Shown: positions 49,672-62,440, numbered from the stretch's first letter. The stretch is DNA of 64,000 bases from Asterochloris sp. CNOR1 (GCA_963969365.1 OZ017763.1:1240001-1304000), one strand, 5' to 3'. Numbers and translations are program-made. The notes: generated from the sequence alone by a model not told the origin.

Positions 49672-52600
49672 TCAGCGCCTCTTCAGAGTGACGAGGGAAT
49701 CAGCAGGGTAGATGGTGGGGAGGTAGAGCCAGTCAGCAGCATCTGACTTGGTCTTGCGCCGGGTCCACTCACAGCTGCACGGCAGGAACATGGTGCCAAC
49801 CTTGAGCTGGTGGCCAGCGCTCTGGCAGGCGTGCAAGACGCAAGCGCCTGCGGCTGCGAAGCAGCAATTGACAGAGCTGCTTAGAGCACAGCAGCTGTGT
49901 TTTGGCTGGACCTGTCCCTCCTGAGGGCCAATCCGCAGCCCCCACATATGTTCGCACCATGCACCAAGGGATGGCCGCCAGCCTCACAGGAGCCCTGTTG
50001 TGATGCTCGCGGGTGGCAAGCCAGACCCAAGCATTTCAGAGAGCACCAAGGTGCCAGTACAGGCTGTACCTAGTGCTGAGGATAGCCAGGTAGCAAATGA
50101 GGTGGTTGACCGCATACTCTTTGCCCACACAGTAGTGGGGCCCATGGCCAAATGTCAGGAAGTATTTCTGGTACTTGATGTCCTCCTTGCGTTCTGGGCT
50201 AAAGCGATCGGGGTCGAAGCTCTCTGGCTGTGTGAATCCCTGCAGCAGGAGGTGCAGGGGGTGGGCAGCTTGTGCAGAGTGAGACGCAGGATGCAATGCA
50301 TGCAGGGCTAGGCTGCAGAGGCATCAAGCACAGTGCAACCTCTGCAGCCCTGAACTGCTGGGGCATTGAGCAGGTGCCAAGGCCACGTGCAGCCACACTG
50401 GCAGCCCCAGCACAGCAGATGCTCACAGCAGCCGCTTGAAAGGGCTGCAGGGACTGTGACTGTATCTCATAAGCACATGGCAGCACGCAGGAAGGCTGCA
50501 TGTCTCCACTACAAGGACAGGGCTGCTGCCCCTTATTGTGGTTGTAAAGAGATGCAGGGAAAATGATAACCTCTGGTTGACTGGTTGTTGCGACAGCAGC
50601 ACTCTGTCAAGGGCTGCTGCATAGCTAGGTAGCTACAACAAGAGCAGATAACTGCGGAAGGCATTTGAGACCGACCTGCATGTTGGCTGCCACTATGGAG
50701 GGCATGATAAGGGTACCCTTGGGGGCTACAAAGTCGTCTGTCAGCCTGAAGGGTTTCTGTGCCACCTGCAGGGCCCGCACAGGATTAAAGCCAGCGAGCC
50801 TCGTTGAGGCGGTCTGATGTGCACAGCCTGCAGCATGCTACACATACTTGACAGTCACGCTGCATGTCATTTGGTAGGGCTTGCTCGAGCTGCAGACCAG
50901 TTCAAGATGATGGAAACGGTGGCCTTTGCTGCTGAGCAGGCCCACACACATTGAACAAGAACCAAGTCGAGTTCAAAAGGCTCAAGATGGCCCATTTGGT
51001 CACAGCAACACAGGCGGCTGAAGCACAAACTGCAGGGAGTCAGCAATCCCATGTCTGCAAAACACAAGCCCGCAGAGGTCGCCTTATGTCCGACCAATCA
51101 AGGAAGACAGCAACCCCCATAGTGTGCACTGGTGGTCCCATGTGGTACTGGTCAGCAGGCAGCGCAGCACGTCCATGACCATATGCCTGGCTCAATGACA
51201 AAGTTGCAGGGGCTCACAACCCCATCAGTAACCTCTATGAAAGCATGTTCTGAATTGCGCTCTGAATGGGGCCCACAAGTAGGGCCTACAAGTGACCCAA
51301 GAGGGCAGGGACCTGGGCAGCGCCGCCCAGCTGTGGGCCCTTGAAGCTGTAGCTTCATGACACCCTGCCTGGCATGCAGGCTGCCTTTGTATACCCAAGA
51401 GGGCAGGTGCATAGGCAACCACGCTCACCTGTGGCACCGTGGAGCCTGCAGCTGCTGGATGCCGTGTCTGGCATACAGGGCGCATCCAGTTCACACCGAG
51501 AGATGGGCATTCTGCTCACCTGTGGCACCATGGGGGCTGGAGGCCTGTAGCGCAGGACCTCCTTGACCACTTGGCGCGTGTACTGCATCTCTGCCAGCAG
51601 CTCTCCAGTGATGGTGGCCTCCAGGTCAGGGCGCAGACGGTGCTGCTCCTCACGCACCTGCAGGCAATGAGGCTGTGAATTTCAGCAGAGGCCACAGCAT
51701 GTGTGGCTTGAGGGTCGAGACGCATGCAGTGTTGCTGCTCAAGCACCTCTGGGGGAACGGGTCAGAGCATGCTTCAACGTGAGAGCTGTGCACTGGAAAG
51801 GTGTGGCAGGGCTCTGCTTGCAGAGGGACAGTGCAGGAGCTGCCCAGGCAGCAGTGAGTAGAGCAGTCCAGCTGTGGCCAAAATGCGGGACTGGTGATCC
51901 CGTGTGGATGCCATCTAGCCCGTGCATGAGGCCCCTGGGCTCAGGCAACAGAAGCTCCATTTAAGTGGGTGAAATGCTGCTCGACCATTGGCAGTACAAC
52001 CTTGACGTAAAAGCAAATGAGTCAGCCTGAGCCCCGCCCAGCTGCTCTGTTACTTTACTCAGCCCAAGACCATGAAGCAGGGAGCAGTCTCGATGCCCAC
52101 CAAGCTACACTTACCCTTTGACATTGTGCTGTTCAGCCATCACGCAGGACACCCATGTGGGAGTCCCTCCAGCTCACCTGGACCAGCACTGGGAGTTCTT
52201 CCAGAGGCTCAGCCATGAGGCAGGTCACCCACACCAGCTTTGCAGTGAGACTTGTCCACCGTGCCATGAATACAAATAAGCTCACCAAGGCCAACACCTC
52301 TGCATGGTCCGCAGATCATCTGCCACTCTGCAGGTCAAGCAGAACAGCAGGGCAATTGGTGGCCTGCCTCACGGCCCAGGTCACCTTGGCCAGCACCTCG
52401 GGGTGCTCTGCCATGAGGCAGGTCACCCACACCAGGGACGCGGTGGAGGCGTCCTGACTGGCAAACAGGAAGTCCATGATGGTGTCAGCCATGGCCCGGT
52501 CGCCGGTGTGCACGGGGGGTGGCACCCCTGTCTCAGCCGCCTCTGACACCTCCGCCAGGCAGCGCTGTGCCCAGAAGTCCATGAGGCAGGTGGGCTCCTG

Positions 52601-55600
52601 GCCGGCCTGCAGGCGGGCAGAAACACGACTTAATTGCTTGTGGCTGTGACTGAGGTATCTATCAGGCAGGTGGGCTCCTTGTCGGCCTGCAGGCAAGCAA
52701 AACAATCTTCTTGTTGCTTGCCCTGCCCTGCTTGACGCACAAATGTTTGTGTACAGCTGAGTGGTTGCCCCCTCACGAGCCACAGGAGGTGGGAGAGCTG
52801 GCAGAAGGGCTCCTTGCCAACCTGCAGAAGGGCAGGAGCAGCAAGGCAAAGCAGCACCTGAGCCAGACATTTTCGCTTTCACCTATGAACTTGCTTTGCT
52901 GACTTATGCCAGTTCTTGAGCAAAGCGTTTCTTTGATCCACGCACTGCAGGCCCCAAAGCCCACCTTCATGGCTGCCTTGCTCTTGCCAGCAGCCTCCTC
53001 TAGGAGGTCAATGATCCACAGGCGACCCTGCTTGCCCTTCCAGACGGCAGTGCCGGGGATGCACAGGGGGAAGGCCAGGAAGCCCTGGGTCATGTCCTGG
53101 AAGCAGTCGCTGAACTTCTGGCGCTTGACTGGGTCCGTCAGGTAGGGTCCAGCAAAGACCTCTTGGCTGGTCGCTGCATTCATGTCCCTGCAAAGTGGGC
53201 AGCGCCAGGATTGCAGCAGCTGCTGTGCAGGGGTTATTCACACAGTGCACGGCGCAGTGATGGGTGCAGGAACAACAAGCTGTAGATTTCAAGCTGCTGA
53301 GACCTAACCCCACATGGTATCTCATGCAGACTAACTGCGTCCTGACTGCTGCTGTATGCGACATGTATGTCCCAACACAGCTCAAAGCGTGCAACCAGCC
53401 TGCTCTGCGCGTGCTGTGCTCTGAATGCAGATGCATAGGCAGCAGGCCGGTCCCTTGCTGCCGCCGATCATATGAATGGCACATCATCATGGGCTGCGTA
53501 ACTAGGACAGCACTGCCAGCAGGTATTGCCGTAGCAATAATCTGAGCCATCAGCCACTCACTAGCTTTGCACGTATGTTACAGTGCACTTGACGTCTCAT
53601 TGCTGTAATGACCGGAATCTGTAAAGCCAGCCTGCCTGGTTCATCCAGCAGCTGCCCAGCAGTGACTGGCCCAGACGCGCTCTACTGGGGCTGCAAATGT
53701 CCTTACATCTCTCTTCTATCAGCCAGCCTGTGTCAGCTACCCTGATGCCAGTATCATGCGCTGCAGGTGCACATGAGGACCGGGTCAGAGTCCAGTGTAA
53801 CCAACCAGCTGAGCATCACCCAGCACCCCTGTCTGAGCCCTACCCTGCAGCCGTCTCCCCTCGCCAAAGCCTGATGTGTCTCTCCCCTTCTTTGGAGCCC
53901 ACCCTCAGCCCTGCGCGCTCATGCCAGCCGTTCCTGTCACCTCCAGAGTGTGCAGGGCCCGGCACCCATGCAGCCCACAGCTCACCTGACAAAAGGTCTG
54001 ATCTCTCTCTCCCCATCTGTGTGTAGCCACTCATTCAGGAACCTCCTGATGACCCCATCCTGCACCTCCACATATGTGGCCAGCGCCTTGCGCGTGAACA
54101 GGGACAGGAAGCTTCGGCGGATGGCCTTGTGTGGGGGGCCGTGCATGAAGGCCAGATTCCCCTCGCCTAGGATGTTTTTGCCCGAGGGGTGCACCGCCAT
54201 CAGAAGTGTCTCGGGGTCATTATAGCTGAACACCTGCAGCACACCAGCACCAGAGGCATGATTGGTGCCGCCTTTCAGCAGCTGTGCGCGGGGCGTGTTG
54301 GACGCCCCAGTCAGGCAACCTGCTTACAAGGGCTGCTGCAGGCTGCGCAACAGTCAGCCGCATCCGGGATTGTGGCAATGTGCTGAAGCAGCCCCAGCAC
54401 GCACCCTTGCCAGCAGCAGTGCTCTTGAGCACAGCCTGGCTGTGCCAGCCTCGTCAGCACAACAGCCTGTTCTGGAAGCTTTTCACCTTGCGGCTGATGT
54501 CTGCATCTGTGGTGAACACCATGAACTTGCCCAAAATGCTGTTCCAGGAGAAGCCAGGGAAGGAGAACCTGCACAGCCAGATGCAGGACACCATCAGCAG
54601 CCAGCTCTTGCAAGCCCAGTGGCAAGCAATGCCCTGCCAGCCAGACAGCCAGCGGCAGCTGCCTCCAGCCCCATTGGCAATGCATGCGTGCATCACTCAA
54701 TGCAACAGCAGCAAGCAGAGAAGCTAACATACAAACTGATGAGCAGCACAGCCGCTGGCACCCCCCTCCCCCCGCCCCCCCTCCCCCCGGCAAGCAATGG
54801 TGCCACTGCAGAGGCCCAAACATGTGCTCCTCTCTGCCAGTCACGGCGCAGCTCAGCTCATACCAAGAACAGGTCTGCACCCACTTTTGCGAATCCTCCC
54901 AAGGTCACAACAGGGATGTGCACCGCAGCATACCCCATCACAAGGCAGCAGATAAGGAAGCTGCCACATAGGCTGGCATGAATGTGAGACGATGCCGCTC
55001 GCCACTGTGCAGCCTGCCAACATGAGACCTGTGCTTACTTTCTCTGATCCTCCCAGAACTGGTAGGGGTTCAGCACCATGTGGATGATGCACCCAAACAG
55101 TGGCACTGCATACTTGGGCCCTGGCACGGACTTCCACCCGCTGCGTCGCCTGCAGCCAGCAGCACTGCGTGTCAGCACCCTGGGTGGAGACATGCTGTCT
55201 GCAGCTGGTGGCCGCCCAGAGCAACAGCAGTGGCTGTCGCACGGTGTGGTTGCTGTGGCTCAGCCAGAGCAACCCAGCCAGTGAGTCAGGCTCATCACCT
55301 CCTCGCAACCAGCCGCTGCGCCACCTGCAGCAGCATCATGCCCCTGCCAGCGCAGGAGACTGCAGCAGCACGAAAGATGATATTCCAAGCTTGTGAGAGC
55401 AGGCTAAGATCGCCAAATTTTCAGGTTGGGGATTCGGTCAGGTCCGCCCCAGCGCACAGCGTAGCAGCAGCAGTGCTGGGCGCTTGGGAGTTCCTGCTGC
55501 CTTGCAGCAGCCTGTTTCCCAAATGTACAGGGCCTGCATCTGTGCAAGATGCTCACGCATCTGTTGCCGCTGCGTAATGAGCGCAAAGGAAGGGGAAACT

Positions 55601-56160
55601 TGCACCTGCCCTGCAGCGGGACCTCCAGTACCTATAAAGCTGCTGCTGCAGCAGCCATCACAGCTGGCAGCAGCAAAGGGCACTGCATGTTCCACCCATG
55701 CCGGGTGCCTGGGCCTGTGCTGCCGCTCCTCGCCTGCTCAAGGATGGGTCTGTGCTGCAAGTGACACTGGCGTGATGCAGTACTGACCAGACAACCCTGC
55801 GAGGTGTCTCTTTATTTGAAGCTTAAGTCATGAAGGAAACCTGCTGAAAGGTGCAGCAACGCCACCCCATGCACAGTTGTGCCCCTGTGCATCTGCCTTC
55901 TTCTGCTGCAGTACCCTGCGCCATGCCATGGTACGTGCCTGGGCCTGCGCATGCAGGGCTGCAGGTGACAGGGGCAACATTGGCCCTGCACCCCCGCATG
56001 CAGTGTGCCTAGCGCACCTGGCAGCTACAAAGGAGGCTTGCTCATATGTGCAGTAGGCCAGCACGACGAGGGCCAGATAGCTCCAGGGGGCTCCTGGCAG
56101 GGTCTTCTGCCAATGGAGAATGTCTGCGGGGGCTGTGGGGCCGGCTGCCAGTCCAATAAC
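49672..56160 (-). CDS. CYP710: Cytochrome P450 family 710, sterol C-22 desaturase
   Basis: CYP710 introduces the C-22 double bond of sterols (ergosterol or stigmasterol type) on the ER membrane. Exons: 56160-56018 (membrane anchor, PWSYLALVVLAYCTYEQASF), 55150-55039 (MVLNPYQFWEDQRK), 54568-54487 (SWNSILGKFMVFTTDADISR), 54233-53986 (NILGEGNLAFMHGPPHKAIR), 53187-52965 (MNAATSQEVFAGPYLTDP), 52606-52385 (DTIMDFLFASQDASTASLVW, the I-helix with acid-Ala-Ser-Thr), 51657-51520 (EVLRYRPPAP, ExxR region), 50765-50676, 50237-50070 (FLTFGHGPHYCVGKEYAVNH, the heme Cys loop) and about 49830-49672 (DWLYLPTIYPADSLVTLKRR, the typical CYP710 end). Phases agree where tested. The FGxGPHxCVG loop and C-terminus favour CYP710 over CYP51. 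The first exon with the start codon lies upstream of 56160 and was not identified; the acceptor of the last exon is approximate. Confidence 0.92.
51424..51556 (-). repeat. Ghost copy of a CYP710 exon end plus donor
   Basis: The true exon end and donor, plus-strand text gctcacctgtggcaccatgg at 51514, recurs as gctcacctgtggcaccgtgg at 51424, 90 bp further 3' on the coding strand. The copy keeps the donor-like CAG|GTGAG but not the rest of the exon. Confidence 0.88.
52176..52445 (-). repeat. Ghost copy of the CYP710 I-helix exon end
   Basis: gccatgaggcaggtcaccca, coding WVTCLMA in the true exon at 52411, recurs exactly at 52212, with accagcactggg/accagcacctcgggg-like flanks. The offset is 199 bp, about two 100-bp units. 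The identity over more than 25 bp suggests either recent copying or conversion. Confidence 0.9.
52581..52840 (-). repeat. Ghost copies of the CYP710 I-helix exon start
   Basis: The true acceptor and exon start (coding AGQEPTCLMDFW) correspond to plus-strand aggcaggtgggctcctggcc at 52584. Copies occur at 52664 (aggcaggtgggctccttgtc, coding ADKEPTCLID) and near 52800 (agaagggctccttgccaacc, coding VGKEPFC). Both ghosts are 5' of the true exon on the coding strand, each after a CTGCAG acceptor. Confidence 0.9.
54764..54795 (-). repeat. C-rich tract; potential G-quadruplex in CYP710 intron
   Basis: Four runs of six or seven C separated by single bases (ccccccctccccccgcccccc-type, 54764-54790) give four G-runs on the minus strand, which is the coding strand of CYP710. 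The pre-mRNA of this intron can therefore form a stable G-quadruplex. Confidence 0.75.
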
Positions 56161-56949
56161 CTGCACATCGGATGCAGAGGCAGTGTACACAGGTGGACGG
56201 GAAGGTGTGCAGCGTAGGGCTGCTGCTGAACAGACCACATGCCACTAGCTGGCTAAGGGCTGAGGACAGGGCTGCAGGCAAGCGCGCGCAGCAGCTGCAT
56301 CAGGTCTCAGGCCCACTCAAGCATGTTGACTAGTCTGCCAGCAGACAGCACTCAATTGCAGCATGCCAGCCTGGCAGGTGATGCACTGCTGGGGCTGCAC
56401 ATGAGTCACATCAGAAGGAGCCTTGACATAAATAGCCATAGCTGGGCATTTTGTGGTATGCATGTGACATCAAACAAGCCCGGCGGCGACTGAGCTGGAA
56501 AACATACCGGGGCACCAGCTGTGGCATTGCTGGCATCCATGAGCGGCCAGGTGCCCTTGACTCTGGCCTGAGGCCAATCAAGGTTGATGCTGCGGTCAAT
56601 CGGGCTGATATTCTCCGCCAATGGGCACCGGTTAGCGCCTCACAGCCACTGAGTGAGTGCCGCAGCACCGCGATTTAGGCACCGCCTCCTCAGCGATGGC
56701 TAAGTCGGACTCAATCACAGAGGCTGGAGGGAATCAGCCGCAGCGCCCTGTAGGACCTGGGCTCCAAAACTGAAGACTTCAGAAGGGTGGCACTTCCATT
56801 CTTTCAAGCTTACTGGAGCCATCAAGGCAGCTGACTTAAGCAGGCTGCTGGGCCTGCGCCGCTCAGCGTCTTGACAAAGCTTTATTTGGAGTGAGTGAAG
56901 CGTGCAAAGGTGAACCACGCCGGCGAACCTCGTCTCAGCAGCGAATTGC
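56161..56949. promoter_or_regulatory. Divergent intergenic region CYP710 / MFS transporter
   Basis: Holds the promoters of both genes and the unresolved first exon of CYP710. CCAAT-type elements are present as ggccaatcaa (56571) and ccgccaatggg (56626). No conserved peptide was recognised. Confidence 0.5.
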
Positions 56950-59900
56950 ATGGGGAAGGGCAAGCAGGCCTTGATGGACAATGACGCCCAGGACGAGAGT
57001 CACCTCTCAGATCAGCTCCAAAAGCGGCAAATTGCTGCCATACTGTGCGTGACACCTGCAAGTGCTGCCTTGAGCTGGCCATGCGCCCTTGCGCCTACAG
57101 CCTCATGGCATTGCCATGCTTGCATGTCACATATATCGTCTGATCCTGATTCCTGACTATCCACCTGCAGCTTGTGTCAGCTCAATGAGGCCGTGCAGGT
57201 GAGGCACACCATTGAGAGCATGCAAAATAATCAGCAGTCCTTCTCTTGATTGGGAGTACTTTGAGCCGTACTGCTGCAATTTGTACCATTGATGGCCTTG
57301 CCCCGCAGATCACCACTCCCTATACTCTGTGCTCGTACATGGTGCGCACCTACCTGGGAGCAGCCTCTGATGGCAGCACAGTGGCAGAGGAGCGTATTGG
57401 GCGGCTGACAGGCATTTTGGTGAGTACAGGCGAAGCACAGACGTCTTGAAGGTGGCTGATGAGCGGCCGAGGGATACATGCCTCCCCAGCAAATGCCAGA
57501 ATGCAGCAGTAGGCGCTTGGCCGATCCCCTTGCCCCACACACCAGTGCCTGGCACTGAGCAATATCCTGAACCTGCATTGATAGGCACTTGCCAGCCGGC
57601 ATGAAGCTCAGTTACAACGTCAGTCAAGTTGTCGCCAGCCATTGCTGCAACTCACCAGCTCTTGCTGACCATGCTCATGGCTACTGCTCAAGGCAGCACT
57701 TCTCACTTTTCCATATGCCTGCAGGCTGCTGCCTTTTGCGCAGCTCAGTTCCTGACCAGCTACCCTTGGGGATGGATCTCGGAGAGGGTGGGGAGGAAGG
57801 TGAGAGATCACAAGCTGCCAGCCTGCGCCTGTACTCACATGCGCGCAGGGCATTGCAGACCAGCCAGCGTGCTCTGGATCGCCAGCCAACTGCCACCTTG
57901 TAGCTTCTTTTCTGCATACTGCAAGCATGCCGTGCTTCTCTTAATCATGCTCTGGGGCAAGTTGAGCTGCCCAGCAGCATGTTGGCAATGCGCTGAGCCT
58001 CCAACTTTGCCTGCTGCAGCCCGTGGTCATTGTCAGCAATATCAGCAGCCTGGTGTCGGTGGTTGCTTTCGGCATGAGCACCAGCTTTGCACCGGCAGTG
58101 GTTGCCAGGCTGATGGGTGGAACCTTCAACTTCACCTTTGGGTGAGTCTCAGCTGTGCCCATTCCATCCAGGGGGCCACATTGCCCCCCAGCTGCTCCAC
58201 ACCTTGTGGAAACAGGGCATGTTTTGTGGCATTCTTAGGCACACAGCACACACTGTGTCTAGAATGTAGCATGGGGCACCATGGTCACACAGCAGTCTTA
58301 TACATGCTTGGTCGTGCAGCACATCATAAGCGCAGAGCATGGTGGGGCCACCACACTTATGTAGCGCACCTTGAATGCAGAGGTTTGCGTGGGGCACAGT
58401 GGGCACACAGCATGAAGCACCGCCACGACATCCTCCTTTGTTCTGATATATCGCTGTGTTGCCAGCAGGTGTGTCAAGTCGATGATTGGGGAGAGCTATA
58501 CTTCCAAGGCACAGGCCAGGGCGCTGGGCCTGCTGAGCACAGCCTGGGGTGTTGGCGCTGTCATGGGTGAGCCCTGCTTCGTTTAGTAGCCTCCATCTCA
58601 GGGCTGGCGACTGCAATCTTGTCATGCTTTCGTGCGATTTCTTCACAGGAGCATGGCCAGGCTCATTGATGACCCTGAGGCCACAGCAGCAGCTTGGCAG
58701 TGGTGTAGGGTGTCTCCACGCATGGACTTGAGTAGTCAGAGCAGTGCAGTCTTTGCAAAAATCTGCCAAGACTGCACTGCTAGCAGGCTTGGCTGCTGCC
58801 AGGAATGCTGCTGTGCCTGCCCAGGTCTGGCTCTGCAGAAAGCGAGGCAGAGCCCATGCTCAACCAAGCATGCTGGCTTTGCAGGTCCAGCACTGGGAGG
58901 GGCGCTGGCACGGCCCTGTGACTGGACCAGCATTTCTGCCCCCATGTGTGGCGATGAGCAGCTGTTTCAGACCAGGTGGGCAACAGTGTCGTGGCATCGC
59001 TGTCAGGCTTCAGGCCTCGTGAGGTTTCATTCCTGATTGCTCTCAGACATAATTACCTGCTTGACGCGGCTCATGTGGCTTCTGTGCTGGCTTCACTTGC
59101 CCTAAAGGTCTGGCCGAGGCCTGTGCCTGTCAGCATGCAGCAGCCCAGAGCCCACACAGGCGTTGACACGGCTCTTCGCACTGTTCCCTGAGCTTGACAG
59201 GCCAGCCTTGCCTGCTTGCAAGCCCTACCTGCCGCTTTGCCTGGCGGTGGGTCCGCCCTCCCTTTTGGCCTTGCTACCTGTTGCTGCTCAGTCAGCACAT
59301 AGCACTGCCCATGCTGTCTGCAGGCCGTACCTACTGCCCTGCCTGGCCGTTGGCCTGCTCTCCTTGGTGGCCACCTGCTCCAGCATCTTCCTTCTTCCTG
59401 AGACGCTGCCGCGCCTGACCAGCAAGCAGTACACGGCGCTCCGCTCAGCAGATGAGGGGGCTCTCAAGCTGGAGGGTGGGCTGCAGGATGGTGGCTTGGA
59501 GGGCGGCGGTGAGGGGCCTGCACTGACATAGGTTGCTTCACCTGGTGGCTCTGCTGCCCAGGTTGACCATGTGATGGGGCTCATCAGCAAGCCTCAATTC
59601 GTCTGCACATTGCAGGCCCACCCCCGGAGGTGGTGTCTGCAATGTGCTATGTCATGCCGTAGCATCTAGGCATAGAGTCGAGAATATCGAAGGTTGTATG
59701 CTGCATGTGAAGGTCTGGAGCTGGGGCTGATGGCAGTGCCAAAGGAGCGCTGCAGCCCGCAGGCTGCCTCTGCGCACGCTGGGGCCGCTCGCCGCGTGCA
59801 GCGCGGGGACTCCGCCCATGAATTCTACACCGGCAGCCGGCCAGTACTGGCCAGCAGCTCCCGCCTGCTTGCCACTCAGGAGTCTGGTGGCCCTGTACAC

Positions 59901-62130
59901 CCATCCCAAGAGGTCTCTCACTGCAGCCAAGCGTCCCACAGCGGTGCCGTGGTCGACAGCGCTGCTGTGCCAGCCAGAGCACCACCACCACCCACAAATC
60001 TGGAGCCCACACCCTCCCCAGGTCGAGCTGCTTGTGACAGCAGCTTAGCAGAGCAGCAGCGCGCAGGCCTGCCGCGGCGTGCTCCCAGTGCTGCGCTGTC
60101 AAGCGGCAGCCCCCGCCAGACGCCCTCGCCTGGCAGCGGGGGCGCTGCCGACGCAGCTGACCGTGCAGCAGCGGCCGTGCCAGACCTGGCTGTGCCAGAC
60201 ACGGGGGCTGCGCTGGCAATGAATGCCTTGCACGTGGCAGCCTCCGGGGAGCTGCTGCGACCCTCCTCGGTCCTGGCTGCCATGCGGCGGCTGCAGCTCG
60301 ATGAGGGGCAGCAGCAGAGCATCCTGCGACGAGGCCTGGCTGCGTCCCCTGCTGCTGAGGATGAGCCTGGCGCTGCTGCCCAGCAACGACGGCTTTCTCT
60401 GGAGATTGCCCGGACCGCCAGTGCCATCCAGTTGGAGCTAGATGCTGAGCAGCAGCCGCGGCACGAGGCTCTCAGCTCAGCAGCCAGCCTGCAGAGCTCG
60501 CTGGATGCGGGTGCGGCTGCTGCGCTGGGGGCCAGCCCCCACTTCGTCAGTGAGGAGGCAGAAAGGCTGGATCATCTGGCAGGGGCACAGAGGGCTGGCA
60601 GGGCCGGCTGGCAAGAGCCTGAGACCACTGTCTCAGCACCGCAGGCAGGTTCGGACACGGCTGGCCCGACAGGCTGGGCAGAGGCAGGCAGACGACTGAC
60701 TGGGAGCCCCACTGCTGGCGCGAGCCTGCTCAGCACACCCTCAGACTGGGCAGGGGCTGATGGGCAGCCGTCAGCACCAGCCGCTGCATCCCAACAGGGA
60801 GCCGGCTCAGATGTCGCCCACCTGCTGGCCGCTGGTCTGCTCGCTCAGGAGGACTGGTCCACCCTGCCACTCGCTTGGCAGGATGCACACTCGCAGCAGC
60901 ACCATCCTGACAGCAGGCTGGGGCCCATTGCAGAGGCCTCCAGCCTCCTGCAGGACACAGGTGCTCCTGCTGCTGCTGCTGCCGATTTTGAAGCACCGCC
61001 TGAGTCCCAACACCTCAACAGAGGCTCGCGCAGCCCATGGCCGCAGCGTTTGAGGCTGGTGGAGTGCAGGGACTCTGCCAAGAGCCTGAAGGACATGGAG
61101 AAAAGGTGGCCCTGGTGGCGGGACAGGGACATTCAGCTCACCATCGGCGCCTACGGCATGATCGCCTGGCTCTTCAACTACTGCGACGGTCAGTCTGCTG
61201 TACTGTTTGCGTATAGGCCCCGTGATGCTTGGCACTGTGGACTGGGGCCTGCTCCCTGTGCGGGCATGGCGTGATTCACACAGCCGCATGCAGGGTAGCC
61301 TATGTTCTTGGCAATGTGGGCTGGGGCTGGGCACCTTGTGCTATCAAGCGCTGTCAATCCCCACCTTCAAACCGTAGTGTCTGTCTGCAGTGCATCTGGC
61401 AGGAGCCCTTCGTTCCGCCACTACAGGCTCATATCTCTAGAATGTCCTGCTCATCTGTGGTGCCTGCACATTTGGTCCCAGGCATGCTGTCTCTGCCCTT
61501 TTTTCTGCTTCCCGCCTGCACCAAACTGCTGCCTGCCTTTGCGCAACTCTTTCATCCAAGCCTGCCTGCCTCCTGCCTGCAGAGCTGGTGCCAATCTATG
61601 CCTCTGCCCCCTTGCATGACAGCGGGGTCGGCCTACAAAGCAGCCAGCTGGCCCTGCCGCTGTCCCTATCGGGGCTGGTGCTCATGGCCTGGGCAGTGTT
61701 CGCCTACCCCCTGTGCCAGCAGCGCTTTGGCACGGTGGCCTCAGTCCGCGCCGGCCTGCTGGCCGGCTGCCCTCTGATCATGAGCATCCCAGTTGCCACC
61801 CTGGTGGGGGCCAACAAGCTGGCGGCCCAGCTGTATCTGTGTGTCTCTCTCAGCCTCAAAAATGTGGCGGCTACCCATGCGTTCACATCCTCCATGATTT
61901 TGGTCAACCATGCTGGGCGTCACGCCCTTGGGCCTGTCAATGGCGCTGGTCAGATGCTGGCCAGCTTTGTCAGGGCCATTGGTCCCGCTCTGGCAGGGGT
62001 TGTCTGGGGCTTCTCTCTGCACATGAGCTTGCCAGGCTCCCAGTTCGTGCCTTTTGCCACAGCCGCCATAGTAGCCCTTCTGAATCAGTTTGTCTATTTG
62101 CTTGTCAGCCCATCCTTGGCCAATATCTAG
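56950..62130 (+). CDS. Major facilitator transporter (ZIFL-like) with very long central loop
   Basis: Twelve-helix MFS carriers of the zinc-induced-facilitator-like group move small solutes or metal chelates against protons. Exons: 56950-57044 (start MGKGKQALMDNDAQDE), 57171-57198 (LCQLNEAVQ), 57309-57419 (YTLCSYMVRTYLG), 57725-57799 (FLTSYPWGWISERVGRK, the MFS motif A), 58020-58141 (RLMGGTFNFTFG), 58469-58565 (SKAQARALGLLSTAWGVGAV), 58885-58975 (GPALGGALARPCD), 59324-59508, 59737-61188 and 61583-62130. Phases agree at all tested junctions; stop TAG at 62130. CQLNEA and the STAWGVG..GPALGG block are typical of ZIFL. The exon 59737-61188 encodes about 484 residues, nearly all Ala/Ser/Gln/Gly-rich and disordered, between helices 6 and 7, where relatives have a loop of tens of residues; its end (RDIQLTIGAYGMIAWLFNYC) starts helix 7. 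The frame stays open and ordered helices resume, so it is probably genuine. Confidence 0.9.
58225..58430. repeat. Degenerate minisatellite in MFS intron 5
   Basis: Units like gcatggggcaccatggtcac recur near 58270, 58339 and 58389 with gcacacagca-type flanks, spacing about 50-70 bp. The array lies in the intron upstream of the exon at 58469. Confidence 0.7.
59217..59390 (+). repeat. Ghost copy of an MFS helix exon, 103 bp apart
   Basis: gcaagccctacctgccgctt at 59217 precedes gcaggccgtacctactgccc at 59320. The ghost reads KPYLPLCLAVGPPSLLALLP, the true exon RPYLLPCLAVGLLSLVATCS. The copy is in frame for 24 codons, lies 5' of the true exon and follows an acceptor-like TTGCAAG. Confidence 0.9.
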
Positions 62131-62440
62131 CCAAACTCCATCAGGAACCTTACCACGCTGCTTCAGCTTCTCAAGGACTGGACACCCGCCTCAAATGCTT
62201 GTCTCGTTATTTCCAAAGGAGTCCGCCCTCTCGATCAGCTCATTGCTGTTGAATGCGAACTACCAGCCCCATTTGTCACGCTGCCTTGACTTGTGAAGAC
62301 CAGAGCCAGCATTCCGGTGCGGCATGCGTCAATCCTCCCAACTTCCATCCAACCAGCTGCATCGACACGCCAGCGCAGCTGCTTCCCCACCACCGTGCGG
62401 CTATGCGTGCAGTGCTGCTCAGCTGATGCATCCAAGCGTC
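62131..62440. other. Convergent 3' interval MFS / DUF1499-like gene
   Basis: About 310 bp between two facing stop codons. Nothing interpretable beyond likely 3' UTRs. Confidence 0.5.

Noticed and set aside
56238-56240. GTG/ATG at 56238-56240 as CYP710 start
   Set aside because: The ATG is in the wrong frame and the correct frame begins at an acceptor (GATGTGCAG|GTTATT), so the start lies in an upstream exon.
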